64,000 nt of DNA, taken from NCBI RefSeq assembly GCF_001522545.3, contig NC_031778.1, positions 21,974,247-22,038,246 on the forward strand. Reading direction: 5' to 3'. Below are positions 1 through 12,575 of the stretch, piece after piece (the first letter of the stretch is position 1; every line of letters starts with the position of its first letter). Under the pieces are notes generated by a model. It did no database searches, was not told the DNA's origin, and was given only the letters and a program-made list of their open reading frames with translations. The DNA comes from Parus major (lineage: Eukaryota; Chordata; Aves; Passeriformes; Paridae). A program made the translations under genes and the position numbers.

Positions 1-487
1 GTAGGTAATTGCTTTTTTCCCTGAAGCTGTCTTAGTCTCCAAGGATAAATGATGGGTGAAATGGATGCCTGAGTTCCTGAAGTTTTAAAGTAAAGAGAAT
101 AAAGTATGAGCTAAAAGTATAATTCACTTAGTCTCCCTTCTTGCTGCTGGGTATCTCCAATAGAGCCACAGTGAAAAATGCTGTGAGAAAAATTAAAAGA
201 CTGAGTTACAATCTTTAAGAAAATGCAGATGCTTTCATGGTGAGTGAATTTCCTAACTAAAATGTTAATTGGAAGGATTTTGTTGAGGAAAATGTGGTAA
301 CCATTTTTTCCCTGCTGTTTGCACAGCCGTGTGGTATTAATAATTTCTTGTGGTTCTCTACAGCTGCTTAATGAGTGACAAACAGAATTTTCTTAAGTGG
401 TTTGGAATGGGAGAGCAGAAATTCCTTTCAAGGCTGTAATGCAGTAAGGATAATAAATATTGCCTGTGAAGGTTAAGGGGAAAACCT
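1..487. other. intergenic, no gene seen
   Basis: AT-rich unique sequence with no recognisable repeat, no convincing splice-bounded frame and no tandem structure. It runs to the left edge of the window, so it could belong to the flank or intron of something outside, but nothing here shows that. Confidence 0.6.
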
Positions 488-628
488 CTCAGAATCACAG
501 ATGTTGGGAAAGAACTCCAAGATTGGACTCAATCTTTGACTGGTCCCCAGCAGCCCAGAGCACTGAGTGCCACCTCCAGCCCCTCCTTGGACACCTCCAG
601 GGATGGGGGCTCCACTCAGTCCTCTGGA
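488..628 (-). mobile_element. CR1 LINE 3' fragment, antisense
   Basis: Starts with the AGAATCACAG-type tail followed by 'GTTGGGAAAGAACTCCAAGA', then a CCACCTCCAGCCCCTCCTTGGA-like stretch and 'CACCTCCAGGGATGGGGGCT'. These are the mirrored landmarks of an avian CR1 3' end (octamer tail, AGGGACCT-like block, CTCCAGGGATGG block). It differs from the other copies in the window at the first block and seems to belong to another, older CR1 subfamily. Confidence 0.75.
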
Positions 629-639
629 TCTGGACTATC

Positions 640-3459
640 TCTGCAGCAGCCATATCTGAGTGAAATTCCCCTGGGACCCTTTAGCCCAGCCCCAGTATTT
701 AGGGAGCTCGGGTAGAGTCTTGTCAGATACAAATTTAATGCACTCTGAAGCCCCACAAAGAGCCACGGTTGCTGCAAGTAATGGGAAAAAAAAATTCCCA
801 CCTTATTTCTATTCAGTAAAAATTACAAAGTGTAAGGGGCAAAGAAAACTCAATTGCAGCTGAGTTTTACCTGCCTTTTTTACATGACTTTAAATATAAA
901 ACCCAAAGCAAATGATTAACAGTAAGGTCTTGTGCAAGTCAGTATTTTTTATTTGAATGAGAACTGAGCTGTTCTTTTCAAAACCAAATGTCTGCATTTC
1001 CAAGACATAAGAGCAAAGTATGGGTTTTTTTTTTTCCTTTCCAGCATAAGGAGAGACTTTTTTTTGTCACAAAAAACGAGCAATACCAGCTGCTGACGGT
1101 GCCAAAGTAAGTGAAGCTCAACCTGTTGACCTCTTTCTATCTGGAGCTTTTTCTCATGAACATGCAATAATGGTTCTGTAATTCCTTGCCAATAGAAGGC
1201 AGCAACTTGCATGAGCAGAGTAATGCATGAGGAAAATGGAGCTGAGGTGTGAGGGCACCTGTGGAACTCATGTCTGTCAGGAATTAAACAGCAGGGCTGG
1301 CACGCTGCAGGAATTAAGGATCAAAGCTGCCCCTTGGCCAATTCTCCTTTCCTGAGGTGTCAGTGTGATGTGTAACCTTGTTCCAGGGCTTGCTGCACAA
1401 GGATGTGGAGCCCAGGGGACATTCCTGGTGTCCTTGTGCTGTCTCTGGTGAGGGAGGAAAGCAAAAGCCCCCAGGGTGAGCTGGTGTTGCTTTGCTTACC
1501 CCATTTTTGGGCCAAAACAAGCAGCATCCACATCCTCCTCCACATTATGTGGGCTGTAATAAGTGGTAGGGAAGGATCAGGTGCAAAAAACCTTTCCTGG
1601 CAGTTTATTTAATGAATTTGGTAGAAAATCATCCTTTATTTCTACAGGCTGCAAATGAGTCCCTTAGTAAAGCTCTGGGGTCACTGTTTTTGGGGCAGGT
1701 GTGCTGGAGAATGCCCCAGCTCTGCCCTCAGCCTTAGCTCAGGGGAGAACTTCCAGCCCAGACTTAGTGTTTATTTCCAACCCCTTGAGGCTGCTGAGGA
1801 TGGATGGGGCTGTTTGCACAGGAACACCTCCACACACATTTATTTCCACCACAGCAGCCACTGGGCTGTGTTCTGTGCTCAGACCTCCAGCTCCAATTTC
1901 AGCTCTTCCCCAAGCTATCAGTCACTGTCCTTTGAGCCCAACTTCAGCAGCAAGTGGAAAAGTTCATCATCAAAAATGCCTGAAGTAAATGGATTTTGCT
2001 AGGAACGGTTCAGCTGCAAACTGCTGTTGCTTCTGTTCATCTCTGGATTGTCTGTCTCTCTGAATTGAGGACCTGGAACTAAATTTTACCAGCTGGCAGC
2101 TTTGTGGGTTTTCTGACTTCTTAAAAGCCAATTCAAAGCCTGTACCTCCTGCTGCCTGTGTGCCTTGCAGGCAAGACTTGTTACTTCTCCCTTTCCAAAA
2201 CCCATTTGGAGGAGAATTATGTGGTAGAAATTAATGAAAAACATGGACTTAACATTTATTTTCTTGACCTCTGAAAATTCTCCCAAGTGGTGAGTGTTAG
2301 TCTTGTGGTTTTGTTTGGTTTTTTTTTTGGTAGGGGGCCAGTGGATAATGATTACAAATTAGTTAAACCTTTATATAATGTCTCAAGATGTTTCCATATT
2401 AATTCAGAAGTGCAGGGTCACTCACCACAGTGGAAGCTGGATAAGAAATTTGGGGTTTATATATATTACATAAGGTTCCTGTTGTTGGGGTGATATTGCT
2501 GCCCTTCTCCCTGCAGGACTGTCACTGCTTGGCTGAATTCTCCCCTTTTACAGTTGTAAAAGATTCTGCATCCCCCAAATTTCTGTAGCAGCAGAAAGCA
2601 GAGAGATCATTTCATTCTGTATGAATTTTATCCCTGAGCTATTAGAGCTGGAAAAGCCAACACTCAACCTACATCCCTCACACATAACACACCTACAATT
2701 CTTTTTCAGTCTCCATGGTAAAAAGCTGCTTTTAGATTGATTTATCTCAGTGAAATAACTTAAAACTGGACACTAGAACTCACTCCATGGAGAATGGAGC
2801 ACCAAAACTAGAAGGACAGTGTTGGAAACGATGTAATTAAGTACTAAAACAAGGTTTGAAGTTTTCCTTAGAGCAAGTGTGGCACTGGAACATCATTCCT
2901 GAGAGCTGCTGCTGTTGGCATTGAGAGGTTTCCAGCTGTGGCAGGGATGGAGGCTGCTCCTGGAGGAGAGGTTGGTGTGGGGGGAAATCTGCTCTGGCTC
3001 TGCTGGGGATGGAACTGCTGCTCTTGCTTCCCCACAAAAATTCCTTCCTAGGAAGGAGTTCAGCCTGGAGCTGTATCTTGGTTTTTCCAGCACTGTATTC
3101 ACCCCTTCCCAATGTGTAGAACATCCCTCAAAAGGCAACTCTGTGTCAAAAAAAAGATTAAAAAAATCATTTTGTAATTTGCAGTTTTGGAGAGGATTCA
3201 TTTCCCTTTCCTCATGGATCACCTTATTGTGAAAAACCCATTCTCTGTGCTCCAGTGTTTATGAGTGTGGCACTTCAGAGATAAAAACCCAGCCCTTTTC
3301 ACATCCCCCACTGGCAGGGGATGAAGATGGCCTTGTCCCATTCAGGAACGTGGTTCCAACATCCCAAACTTCACCTGCTGGATTTTCTGTGCCTCAACCT
3401 CCCTGCTCCTCATTTAAGGACTGCACTCAGCAAGGCCCTGATCTCAGCTACACTGTTGT
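640..3459. other. intergenic, no gene seen
   Basis: Unique sequence with many overlapping short frames on both strands, the longest 115 codons at 1655-2002. None shows a recognisable domain, and none is bounded by a convincing pair of splice sites. An 11-T homopolymer lies near 1025-1035. No repeat family was recognised. Confidence 0.55.
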
Positions 3460-3511
3460 AATAATAATAAAATAATAATAAATATTATTATTATTATGTT
3501 ATTGTTAATGC

Positions 3512-3590
<79 letters not shown>

Positions 3591-3612
3591 TCTCATCATC
3601 ATCATCATCTTT
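3460..3612. repeat. (ATT)n microsatellite with ATC tail
   Basis: An imperfect AAT/ATT region at 3460-3510 leads into about 26 uninterrupted ATT units (3512-3590), then about six CAT units ending near 3611. The long poly-asparagine frame read on the minus strand here is only this repeat translated. The change from ATT to ATC at one edge suggests a point mutation that was then spread by slippage. Confidence 0.97.
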
Positions 3613-3659
3613 GACATTTCCCAAGCACAAAGGAAAGCTTTGCAGGCAGGGAACATCAC

Positions 3660-4968
3660 ATTTTAGAGTGCTTTGCAGTGTTTGGAATGAGGAACATTTA
3701 ATGTGAGCAAAGGCAAATCACTTCCAGTGTGGGAACACTCCAAAATTAGATGGTATCCTGTAAATATTTCAGAATTGAGATGAAATAAATAAGTCTCTTT
3801 TTAGCTAAAGAGCTCAGATAATTTTCTGCATGGATTATATTGCCAGGAGAAAATCTGAGAAGCAAATACTGGAGGAAAATAGTCATAATTTGTAGAAAAT
3901 GGTTGTGTGGAAGGTGAAAATTTTAACTGTTTCACTCATCTGTCTGCTGAATGTTTTCTTCAGGTACCTTAAACTGCTCCTTCCTGTCCTGGGCAGAGCA
4001 GTGGCAGCTGTAGTTTTCTCTCCCTTTTGCCAGAGAAAGGAATGGAAACCCATGAAAGTGTCTTACCCACACTCTCTATATGGTTAAATAAGTTTTATTT
4101 ACCTCATAGATAGAATTTCTGAGCTTTGTGGGTTTTTCCTAAAGATCAGGTGTTTCAACAACATACTTTAGCATCTTTTTTTTATTTATTTCAAGGCTAC
4201 AGTAGAAGCTGGAATCTTTATGAAAAAATATTCCTAGGAGGAATAATTTCAAATTTATTCCAGAAGCACAGGATTATTTATTGTAATACTGAAAGTTTTC
4301 ATTTCAGAGTGGGGTCATGTCATGCTTAATTTTGTGCAGAGATATGAGACAGATTAGGGGTGAAAGAGCTGGGAGTTCAAAACAGAAAGAGTTTTGCCCC
4401 AAAACACTGGAATAATGTAAGTAGAAACCAGGTTTATTTTGTCTAAATTATTGAATTCTGTCTTTATGGACCAAGCTGCCTTTGTGAGGGGGAAAAGTTC
4501 TCTTGTTTGATTTCAGTGACTGTTAGGACAGAATGTCACAGAAAAATGATTCAAAAGTAATAGAAACTTTAGTATCTCATTTAATAAAATTCATAATTTT
4601 AAAAAAATCCTTTGATGTGTGGTGGTGAGGGGGAACACACTGACCTCTGACCTCCAGCTGTGGTCTGGCCAAATATTCCAGCTCTTCCTGATCCCTGCCT
4701 GAGAGCAGGACAAATTGGCTCTGTTAGCACAGCACAGATTTTGCTTCCCAGGCTGTTTGAAGGAGGTGGCAGCGATTCTGCTGGACAAATTATTTTGAAA
4801 ATTACATTTTGTAATTGAGATGAGTTGACCAAAGAAGCGGGGAATGGCCAAATGGGGAAGTGAGAGAAAGAGGTGGTGACAGAAGGAATAAAAGAAAATG
4901 CTATGTTAAGCATTGCTGATGTTTAGACTTAAGAAGTTTGGGCCTGTCCTGTGTTTGGGGTTAAACAG
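3660..4968. other. intergenic, no gene seen
   Basis: Unique AT-rich sequence. Minus-strand frames at 4591-4913 are open for up to 104 codons but have no recognisable domain or splice context. No repeat was recognised. Confidence 0.55.
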
Positions 4969-5165
4969 AGAATCAGAGAATCCCAGGATGGTTTGGGTTG
5001 GGAGGGATCTCAAAGCCCACCCAGAGCTCCCCCTGCCATTTCAGGGACCCCTCCTGCTGTCCCAGGCTGCTCCAAACCCTCCAAACCCTGTCCAGCCTGG
5101 CCTTGGGCACTGCCAGGGATGGGAATCCACAACCTCTGGGCACCCTCTGCTTGCAATGTGCCAGC
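4969..5165 (-). mobile_element. CR1 LINE 3' fragment, antisense
   Basis: Tail-like 'CAGAGAATCAGAGAATCCCA' at 4968-4987 is followed by 'GGATGGTTTGGGTTGGGAGG', 'CTGTCCCAGGCTGCTCC' and 'CCTTGGGCACTGCCAGGGAT'. This is the reverse complement of the CR1 3' terminal region seen on the plus strand at 8100-8302. 'CCAAACCCT' is locally duplicated near 5075-5090. The fragment is 5'-truncated, as is usual for CR1. Confidence 0.9.
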
Positions 5166-7764
5166 TTGTTTGGGTTTGCCCAAGCAAGGCTCAAATGCTG
5201 TGTTTATTGAATATAAAAAATGAAACTGTGGTGCCTGTCTTGGCAAATCATTGCCCTAATCTGTAATAATTAACAGTTACTGTACCTTTTACTACAGGCA
5301 CTCCTAAATAACACAGCAGCCTGACCATGGTGCACCTCAAGATGAGACTTTGAGAGTCCCATGCTGGAAAAGTGGCTGATTTTTGTCCATGGCTGGTTGG
5401 GTACACACAGAACATCTCAGGGATGTATTGATCCAGGAACAGTTGTGGTCACTGGTGTGAGAGCTGTGAGAAAGCTTCCCGTGGTTTTCTTCTGAAACAG
5501 AGCAGATGAATGATCCCCAGCAGAGTCAGGGAAGGATTTCCTGGCTCTGAGGGGCAGTGGAAAGATGAGCTGGAAAAGTGGATGTGTGGTTCAGGGACTG
5601 CCCAATGGGATTGTCGTGACTGGAACCAGAGAAGTGCTGCTAAGGAGATCAAGGGCATTGATTAATCTTTGTGTGATGAGAGATTAAGTCTTTGGCTCGT
5701 TCAAAATCTATTCAAGGCCAGAAGAGAGATTATGAATCTCTCCTTCAATATTTGGGGTAGCAAAAAAGAGAATTGCTGGGGCCAGGAGCGGATGTTTGTC
5801 AGAGTGAGCTGTGGTGCCCACAGCTGTGTTCACTCCTGACACAGGGAAATCCTCCTTCTCCAGGAGGAATTCTGTGCTCTGCTGGACACCTGACAGGGAA
5901 AAAGAGCCCAAATGGCCTTAGGTTGGCACGTGAGTCCTTGGGAAACCTTGTGTAACTCGCCCAGGACAGGAAATGAGATCAAGTCTATAAATACCTGGGG
6001 CTTATCCCCACGGAAGGGAGGAGGTTTGGAGGCTCTGAGCTGCTGCAAACATTTCCTCTGTGCCCATCAAATGTCTCAGCTGGGCCCTGCTTGGGGCCTG
6101 CTCCAGCTCTCCTTGGCTGCTGCAATTTCTTTTTATTTATTTTACAGGGGTGTGTGTGTGGCAGGGGGGATGCCTGGGCTTTTCTCACTTTCTGAGTGAC
6201 AGATTCGGCTGCAGGAGCCAGGGCTGGGGGGCCAGGTGGAGAAATGCTTCAGCACTGGGTAAAATAAACTAAATAAACTCACATGGTGCTGTAAGGCAGC
6301 AGAAATTCCCCTCATCCCCCTACAGAGGTCTTGTAAATTGTGAATTGCTTGGAAGGGGGCTGGGACCTGGGGGAGCACTGATATAATGTAGGGATCAATT
6401 GAAGCAGAGCTGAGTGAGCTTCTTCAGCACAAAATTCTTCTGGAATAAAAAATGTCACTTTGGACAGATTGCATCTAGCTCTAAAAATGGATCAAAGCTT
6501 GTGGTTAACTAGAAAAACAGAAGTGTGTACATGGGGAGAAAATTATCAAAAATCAGGATGACTTAGCTAACATTTGCAAAAGAAGTTTTTTCCTTTTTAA
6601 AAAAAAACAATTAAATTTTAGGCATTGTTTTTTATTTCTTTAAATCTGAATTACTATATCTCTAGTAGAAGAAAATTCCTGATTCACCTTGAAGATTTTT
6701 TATACATTTTAATTTAATTTTAGGGTCTTTAAAAACTGATGGCATGGGTGCAGCTCCCAGTGAAGCTGGCTTGGCTCCTTGGTAAATGCAATTTTCGCTT
6801 TGTGAACAGCAGAAGAAGAATTACAGACAAACTGTAATTATTTTTTTGTCTTTTTTTTTGTGCTATTTGTAAACATTGAGGTTTTTTGGTAAATCTTTCC
6901 TAGGCTGAGGGAGGCTGTGATGGCATTTATTTATATTTTTGGGTAATAAAGGGTGTGGGGAAAATGTAGTCAGGTAAAAGTCCAGTACTGGTACAGTTAT
7001 ATATATATAAATATAAATTGGCTCTGAATAATTTAGGTGTGCAATTCTTATTAGAGCAGCCTGTCAGTGCTTCAACTATCCAGTGGGAACTGTAAGAAGA
7101 AAACAGAAATTACCAAACAGCAAGAAAATATCCAATTGATGTTGGAGCAAAGTGAGAGATTATTAACTTTTGGGGAGGACTCTGTATTTTGTTGCTCACA
7201 GCATCAGAGGCTTCAGTGGCATTGGAGGTTTGTCCTGGTGCTGTGTCTGTGCATGACCTGAATGAAATGCAGAGGTAGGAAGGGAATTTATCACTGAATC
7301 ATGAGGTGATGGGAATTACAGGAGGAAAAGGAAGTCTCTCATGTCATTTAGTCCTTTCCCCTGGCACACAGAACATGAATTCAGTCTCAGTGTTTGAGCT
7401 GTTTCTAATATTCAGGATAAATTGCCCTCATCCTTGCTGCATGCCATTCCTTACATTTATAATCATTGTACTACACTCAACAGGGTTTTTTCTGTTGGTG
7501 TTGGCCACCCTCAATGCCTCCCACACTCTGTCACCCCCTTGTTTGTCACAAGCTGGGCACACTGAGGTCTTTCAGGCTCCTGGAAGAAAGATCCTCTGCC
7601 TCATTAAGGAAAACAATCACAGCAGTGATATTAAAATATTTAAATGCAAAAATCTGCCAGGTGAGGACTGTTAATAGGATGGGATCTCTGTGCTGCACTG
7701 CCTTGATAAATGCCCTGATTGGAAATTCCAAGGTTGACAAGTTCTGTTTTCCCTCTCCAAGCCC
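5166..7764. other. intergenic, no gene seen
   Basis: No coding frame with recognisable content. The region includes a TATA-like CTATAAATA at 5985-5993 without other promoter evidence, T-rich runs near 6841-6860 and a short TA-rich tract at about 6998-7018. The first part is moderately GC-rich and the part after 6400 is AT-rich. Confidence 0.5.
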
Positions 7765-8302
7765 AAAGCAGCAGGTGAGGGAGGGGACTCTGCCCCTCTG
7801 CCCTGCTGCCTCCAGCCCTGGGATCCAACACCAGAGAGACCTGGAGCTGCAGAAATGAGTCCAGAGGAGACCACAGAGATGCTCCTGGAGCTGGAGCCCC
7901 TCTGCTCTGGAGCTGGGAGAGCTGGGGGTGCTCACCAGGAGAGGAGAAGGGATCAGAGAGAGCTCAGAGCCCCTTCCAGGGCCTGAAGGAGCTCCAGGAG
8001 AGCTGGAGAGGGACAGGGGACAAGGGATGGAGGGACAGGACACAGGGAATGGCTCCCAGTGCCAGAGGGCAGGGCTGGATGGGATATTGGGATGGAATTC
8101 CTGGCTGGGAGGGTGTAAAGCTCTGGCACAGGTTCCCAGAGCAGCTGGGGCTGTCCCTGGATCCCTGGCAGTGCCCAAGGCCAGGCTGGATATTGGGGCT
8201 GGGAGCAGCCTGGGACAGTGGAAGATGTCCTTGCCCATGGCAGGGGTGACACTGGGTGATCTTTAATGTCCCTTCCAACCCAAACCATCCTGGGATTCTC
8301 AG
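7765..8302 (+). mobile_element. CR1 LINE 3' region, sense
   Basis: One of the longest CR1 copies here. It contains the GAGAGGGACAGGGGACAAGG block, 'GAATGGCTCCCAGTGCCAGA', 'GGATCCCTGGCAGTGCCCAA' and the terminal 'CCCTTCCAACCCAAACCATC', ending in a GGGATTCTC remnant of the octamer tail. Frames here are shadows of the degenerate C-terminal end of the element's ORF2. By eye it is highly similar to the copy at 12576-13003, so both probably belong to one relatively young subfamily. Confidence 0.92.
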
Positions 8303-9807
8303 TCAGCTCTCGGTGTCAGGTCTGAGCTGCTCTGGCCGCTGTGCTCTCCTGGATGACATCTGGCTGTCCTGGAGAGCAATGGATCACTGCTCCTTCCCCT
8401 CAGAACATCCCACTGCACCCCACTTGTGGCTGCTGGAGCCCTTGCAGATGCAGTCCTGTGCTGAGCAGTGGGATTTGCTCTGTGCCTGGTTTACCTTGGG
8501 AAGGCTTTGGGGTCCAGGGAAATTCCCGAGCAGTGGCTGAGCTGCTGTCCCTGCCAGGACTCTCCTCCTTGGGGAAGGCTCTGCAGGGTGTCTGGATGGT
8601 TTGAAAAATGCCTTCAAGGATGGAGTCACTGACTGTGAAACAGCTGAAAACCCAAGGCTGTGCTTGTTTCCAAGCACTTTTAGCACTGCAGTTTTCACAG
8701 CATTATCTGAGCTCTCCCCATTCTGAGCACTACCATGAAGAAATTCGTTCCATCTCAGCTCCTGCTCCTTTCCCCCACTTTTCTCCTCCATGAAGTTTAT
8801 AATTTGTCTCATAGTTTGATGTTATGGAAATTACTTTAACATCACCTTTTAGTCAGATGTTCCCTGAGGAGCCTGACTTACAATACAATTTAGTCAGAAA
8901 CAAATTTGTCTTTGTAACAAACTGCAAATTACCAAGCTCATGAAACACCACTTCTCATAAATGCCTCTTACAGCCTTGCAGATTTGAGTCCTAGAGCAAC
9001 AGTCAGGCTTCAACCCTTCCTTATCTGTCTTTCTGTACAGGCTGCAGAGCAAAAATCACAAAGGCACTTGGGTTTTAAGGGGAAAGTTGTGCATTTTGAA
9101 CCTGTCGTGATCATGCAGAGAACAGCTGTGCACTTGTGGGAGAATAAGAAGTGTGTTTGTGAACATTGGTACTAGGTTTGCATAGGCATATTGAGGAGAA
9201 ATCCCTCCAGAGCTGTATTTATCATGAAATGGGAGAGGTGTTAACCAGGAATGGTTTGAAGTGGTGGTTCCCAGACATCCTCTCTTTATCCCAGCTCCAG
9301 AAGCTGTGTCCTACATGGCAGGGCAGTGTTTCCCCCACTGGGTCCCTTCTGAAGCAGAGCAGTCCCCACACCTCGGGCTGTTGGTGTCCCTGGACTCCTC
9401 CCAGCCCTGAGCATCCACTACCCAGTGCACTGCCAAATTCACACTCTACAAAGCCCCCCAATACATGCAAAAACCCTGTCAGGTCTCCAGAACACGCTTC
9501 AGCACGTGAGCAGCCAGGAATTGAAGCACTGAGGAGCTCACAGGATCCAACACCTCCACTAAAACTCACACTAAATGCAGTTCATCATGGGAAAGTTCCT
9601 TAATGGCCTTGCTACCAGCCCACAGGTGAAGCTTAATAATATCTTTTCAAATTATGTGCTTGCCTCTGTATGGATCAATTTCTTGAATTGCTTCATAGTT
9701 GTGTGTAATTCCTCCTTAAATGCCTTTCTTTCAAGTGCAGGCAGCGATATTAATGTACTCGTGCTGGTGTGGAGAGAGGCTTGTTTACAAGAATTGTTTT
9801 TCAGGAG
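8303..9807. other. intergenic, no gene seen
   Basis: A minus-strand frame at 8384-8812 is open for 142 codons and a plus frame at 9166-9603 for 145 codons. Neither shows a domain, and both are compatible with chance in GC-moderate sequence. No repeat was recognised. Confidence 0.5.
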
Positions 9808-9945
9808 TTTCACAGAATGGTTTGGGTTGAAAAGGACTAAAATATCACCTCATTTCACCCCTCCCATGGACAGGGACACCTTCCACCAGAGCAGGTTTTT
9901 CAGAGCTCCATCCAACCTGGCCCTCAGCTCTTGCTTTCCACTCTC
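9808..9945 (-). mobile_element. CR1 LINE 3' fragment, antisense, diverged
   Basis: Begins 'TTTCACAGAATGGTTTGGGT', continues through 'CATGGACAGGGACACCTTCC' and 'CTCCATCCAACCTGGCCCTC', then loses similarity. It is more diverged than the copies at 8 kb and 12.6 kb, which suggests an older insertion. Confidence 0.88.
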
Positions 9946-11230
9946 ATTTCGTCTTAATTGTTATGCTAAAAGCTTGAAAATGAGTTCTCCCTGCTAATTT
10001 ACCATGATTTATTAAGATGACTTTGTGTGTTGTGCCAATATTTTTTCACCTGTATGTGTGTCAGCCATCAGAGTGAGTTATTGCATCAGTTAGAGGGTGG
10101 CTGTGATTTCATCTGATAAATCAGCTTGAAGAAAAGAGAGGATGGAGTTTTGAAAATAAGCTGGGTGAATTTACACATAATTGAAGGTGGAATTAAGAGA
10201 AAAAAAACCACATTATATATTATTACCACTGAAAAAAAAATGGTAAAATTTATATAATAGATGAAAGATGTCATCCACTCATTTCCTGGAGAAATGGGGT
10301 ATTTGATGAGGTAAAATCTCTGTCTCTTCTGGACAGCAGAATGTGATCCAGGAAAGGTGCATGGCAAACCCTGTTTGATTTCCTTAATTACAGGACTATT
10401 CCTTGTGTGCATCCAGTTACTGAAGCAGCCCTGTGCTCCAGGAATGCTGCAGAGATCCCAGCCCCTGCAGCTCAGGACATTTCCTCTGACCCATCACGGG
10501 TGGCTCCTCACAGCACAGCAGTAAATATTGGTTTAGAGCCTGCCTGCTCATTCCTGTGCACAGGAGACCACGAGATTCCCACCTCAGCCTCCTGCATCAG
10601 CCCCTGGTGATTCCACAGGGGATTTTTACTGGGTCTCTTCCCAACGAGCCTCAGTGGCTGCACAGCTCCTGCCTGCTATTCCCAGGTCTTTGGAGACCCT
10701 TGCAGAATGCAGATCTGCTGATGTTCCAGCTTCTGTCTGATAATTCAGATTTCCTTCTGAGTGTGTGAGCCAGAGACTTGAGACACAGCAGTTCTGCTGC
10801 CTCTCGTTCACCTGACTATAAAACAAACAGGTTTGGATGCAGCCACATCACACGAGACGGGCACAGGCTGTGGGGAAGGAAATGAGTGTGATTGATGAGC
10901 TCAGATCCACGAGAGCTGCAAGCCACAAACCTCCCTGCAGCTCCCTTCTCCTTCTGTAAAGGAATGCAAAAGCCAGAGAATAAAATGTGCTGGAGCAGGA
11001 TAGTGCTGGAATAAATGTGTGTTTATGCAATGAATAATTGTACAGCGGGACCCTGGCTGTTGACACAAAACAAATAACAACTCTTTACAGAGTCAACCAA
11101 AATGCTTTAAGTTGCAAATGAGGAAAATAATAAGCAAGGCAGACCTTCTGCTGTGTGAGCTATTTGTTCCTGAATCCCATTCTGAGGCAAAACCTGGAGA
11201 TAATTGGTGATTTCTTTGTTCTGTTCACAG
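9946..11230. other. intergenic, no gene seen
   Basis: Unique sequence, AT-rich around 10,100-10,280. No domain-bearing frame or repeat was recognised. The candidate exon described separately starts immediately after it. Confidence 0.5.
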
Positions 11231-11457
11231 GTGCTGAGGATGGGAGGCATTCAGCATCAGCTGCGAACACAGAAGATTGCTGGTTTCTTCCCAGAAATCT
11301 AAAATCCCATTCTTCTCTCTATCCTAATGAAGCTCGGAGGTGCCCCTTTATCTCTCCCAATAATGAACTGATGTTCCTGCAAACGGGGCAGGGAACTTGC
11401 AGCAGGGTCAGAGACAAAGCTGTGGCTGGATCCTGGAAAAATTCGGTCTTGGAGCAG
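11231..11457 (+). other. candidate exon of unknown transcript
   Basis: A pyrimidine-rich tract and CTGTTCACAG acceptor end at 11230. A GAGCAG|GTAAGG donor follows 11457. The 227 nt between are open in the frame that runs 11155-11574, giving about 75 residues with no recognised domain. It lies 0.4 kb upstream of a CpG island. It could be an exon of a long non-coding RNA or of an unannotated gene, or a chance pairing of splice-like sites. I see no partner exon that fixes the reading frame. Confidence 0.25.
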
Positions 11458-11620
11458 GTAAGGGAAAAAGGGAAACTGATCTTTCTGCATTTCACTGAGA
11501 AAAAAAATAATAATAAAAAAAAAGAGTGTGAAAGTGTGTCAGTGGAAAGGATTTCAGAGATGTCAGAGGGGTGAAAAGAAACAAGCCCTTACTTTAATGG
11601 GAAATTATCTCATAATCATG

Positions 11621-11778
11621 AATCACAGAATGGATTGGATTCAAAGGGACATTAAAGCCCATCCAGTGCCACCCCTGCCATGGGGACACCTTCCACTGTC
11701 CTAGGCTGCTCCAAGCCTTGTCCAGCCTGGCCTCGGGCACTTGCAGGGATCCAGGGGCAGCCCCAGCTCCTCTGTAGC
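11621..11778 (-). mobile_element. CR1 LINE 3' fragment, antisense
   Basis: 'AATCACAGAATGGATTGGAT' is followed by 'CCTGCCATGGGGACACCTTC', 'AAGCCTTGTCCAGCCTGGCC' and 'GGATCCAGGGGCAGCCCCAG'. This is complementary to the 3' end of the copy at 12576-13003, so the two form an inverted pair around the intervening CpG-rich block. Confidence 0.9.
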
Positions 11779-11814
11779 CAAATCTTGGTGTTCTTGTGGC
11801 ACAGCCTGGAGAGA

Positions 11815-12460
11815 AACGCGGGTGCTTTGCTTTCCCCCAGCTCTAGCGGAATTGGCACTGCAGCTGGAGCCCTCCGGCCTTTCCTGAGTAAATCCCTTTC
11901 TGGGCTATAATTCTGAGAAGGGCTCGGTGTTCCAGAGCCACACACCATGCTCGTGTGCCCTGTGCTCCGGTGAAACAGCCGCAGCAGGAGCAGACCCCCG
12001 AACCTGCGGGGTTATCCATCCCCGGGAGCGCCGGTCTCCGGTGCCTGCCGGCTACCAAATTCCCTTTCGCCTCCGGTGAACCTCCCAGTTAACATTCCAG
12101 CTGTTCCTGGGGATATCCCTGCCCTGAAAGAAGCAGGCAGGCAGCGGCAGCCCTGCCGTGCTCCCTCCCGGGCTGCAGCCCTGTGTGTCCTGCCGGGCTG
12201 CGGGGATGCTCCGGGATGCGCATCCCAGGGAGGAGCGGCGGGGATCGCTCTCACCGGGCTGCTCCAGCTCCTGGCCCCTCCCGGAGATGCAAACCTGGCC
12301 TGCTGGGACCGGGCCTGGCGGCTTTTCCAGCGTTTTGGTGCTCAGGGGTGTGGGCAGCACGGTGGGATGAAAGCGGGGGAAAGGCGGCCGGGGATGGAGC
12401 TCGCTGGAAAAGCATCCTGCCCACCGGGCTGAGAGCACAGCCGGGAACCGGCTCCCTCTG
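11815..12460. promoter_or_regulatory. CpG island without assigned gene
   Basis: CpG dinucleotides are frequent here (tens in about 600 bp) while they are rare in the surrounding tens of kilobases. Base composition turns strongly GC-rich, with runs such as CCCCGGGAGCGCCGGTCTCC. No start codon or splice donor here connects to a recognisable gene. It may be the promoter of a non-coding transcript, an enhancer-like orphan island, or a GC-rich remnant. Confidence 0.6.
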
Positions 12461-12575
12461 CACAGACAGCTCTCACACTAGAGAAACAAATGCTTCTTGA
12501 ATAGGTCTCTTGAAACATCGAGAAAAATGTTATTTCAGACTCTGATGGTGGGGAGGTACCTTGTTGTTTCATTAA

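Noticed and set aside
3444..3659. Minus-strand frame with a long asparagine run
   Set aside because: It is the ATT microsatellite translated; there is no flanking coding signal.
5985..5993. CTATAAATA as a TATA box
   Set aside because: An isolated motif in AT-rich DNA with no downstream exon or initiator evidence.
7546..8288. Long frames (up to 230 codons) on both strands
   Set aside because: They overlie a CR1 3' region; the reading frames are element remnants or GC-driven shadows.
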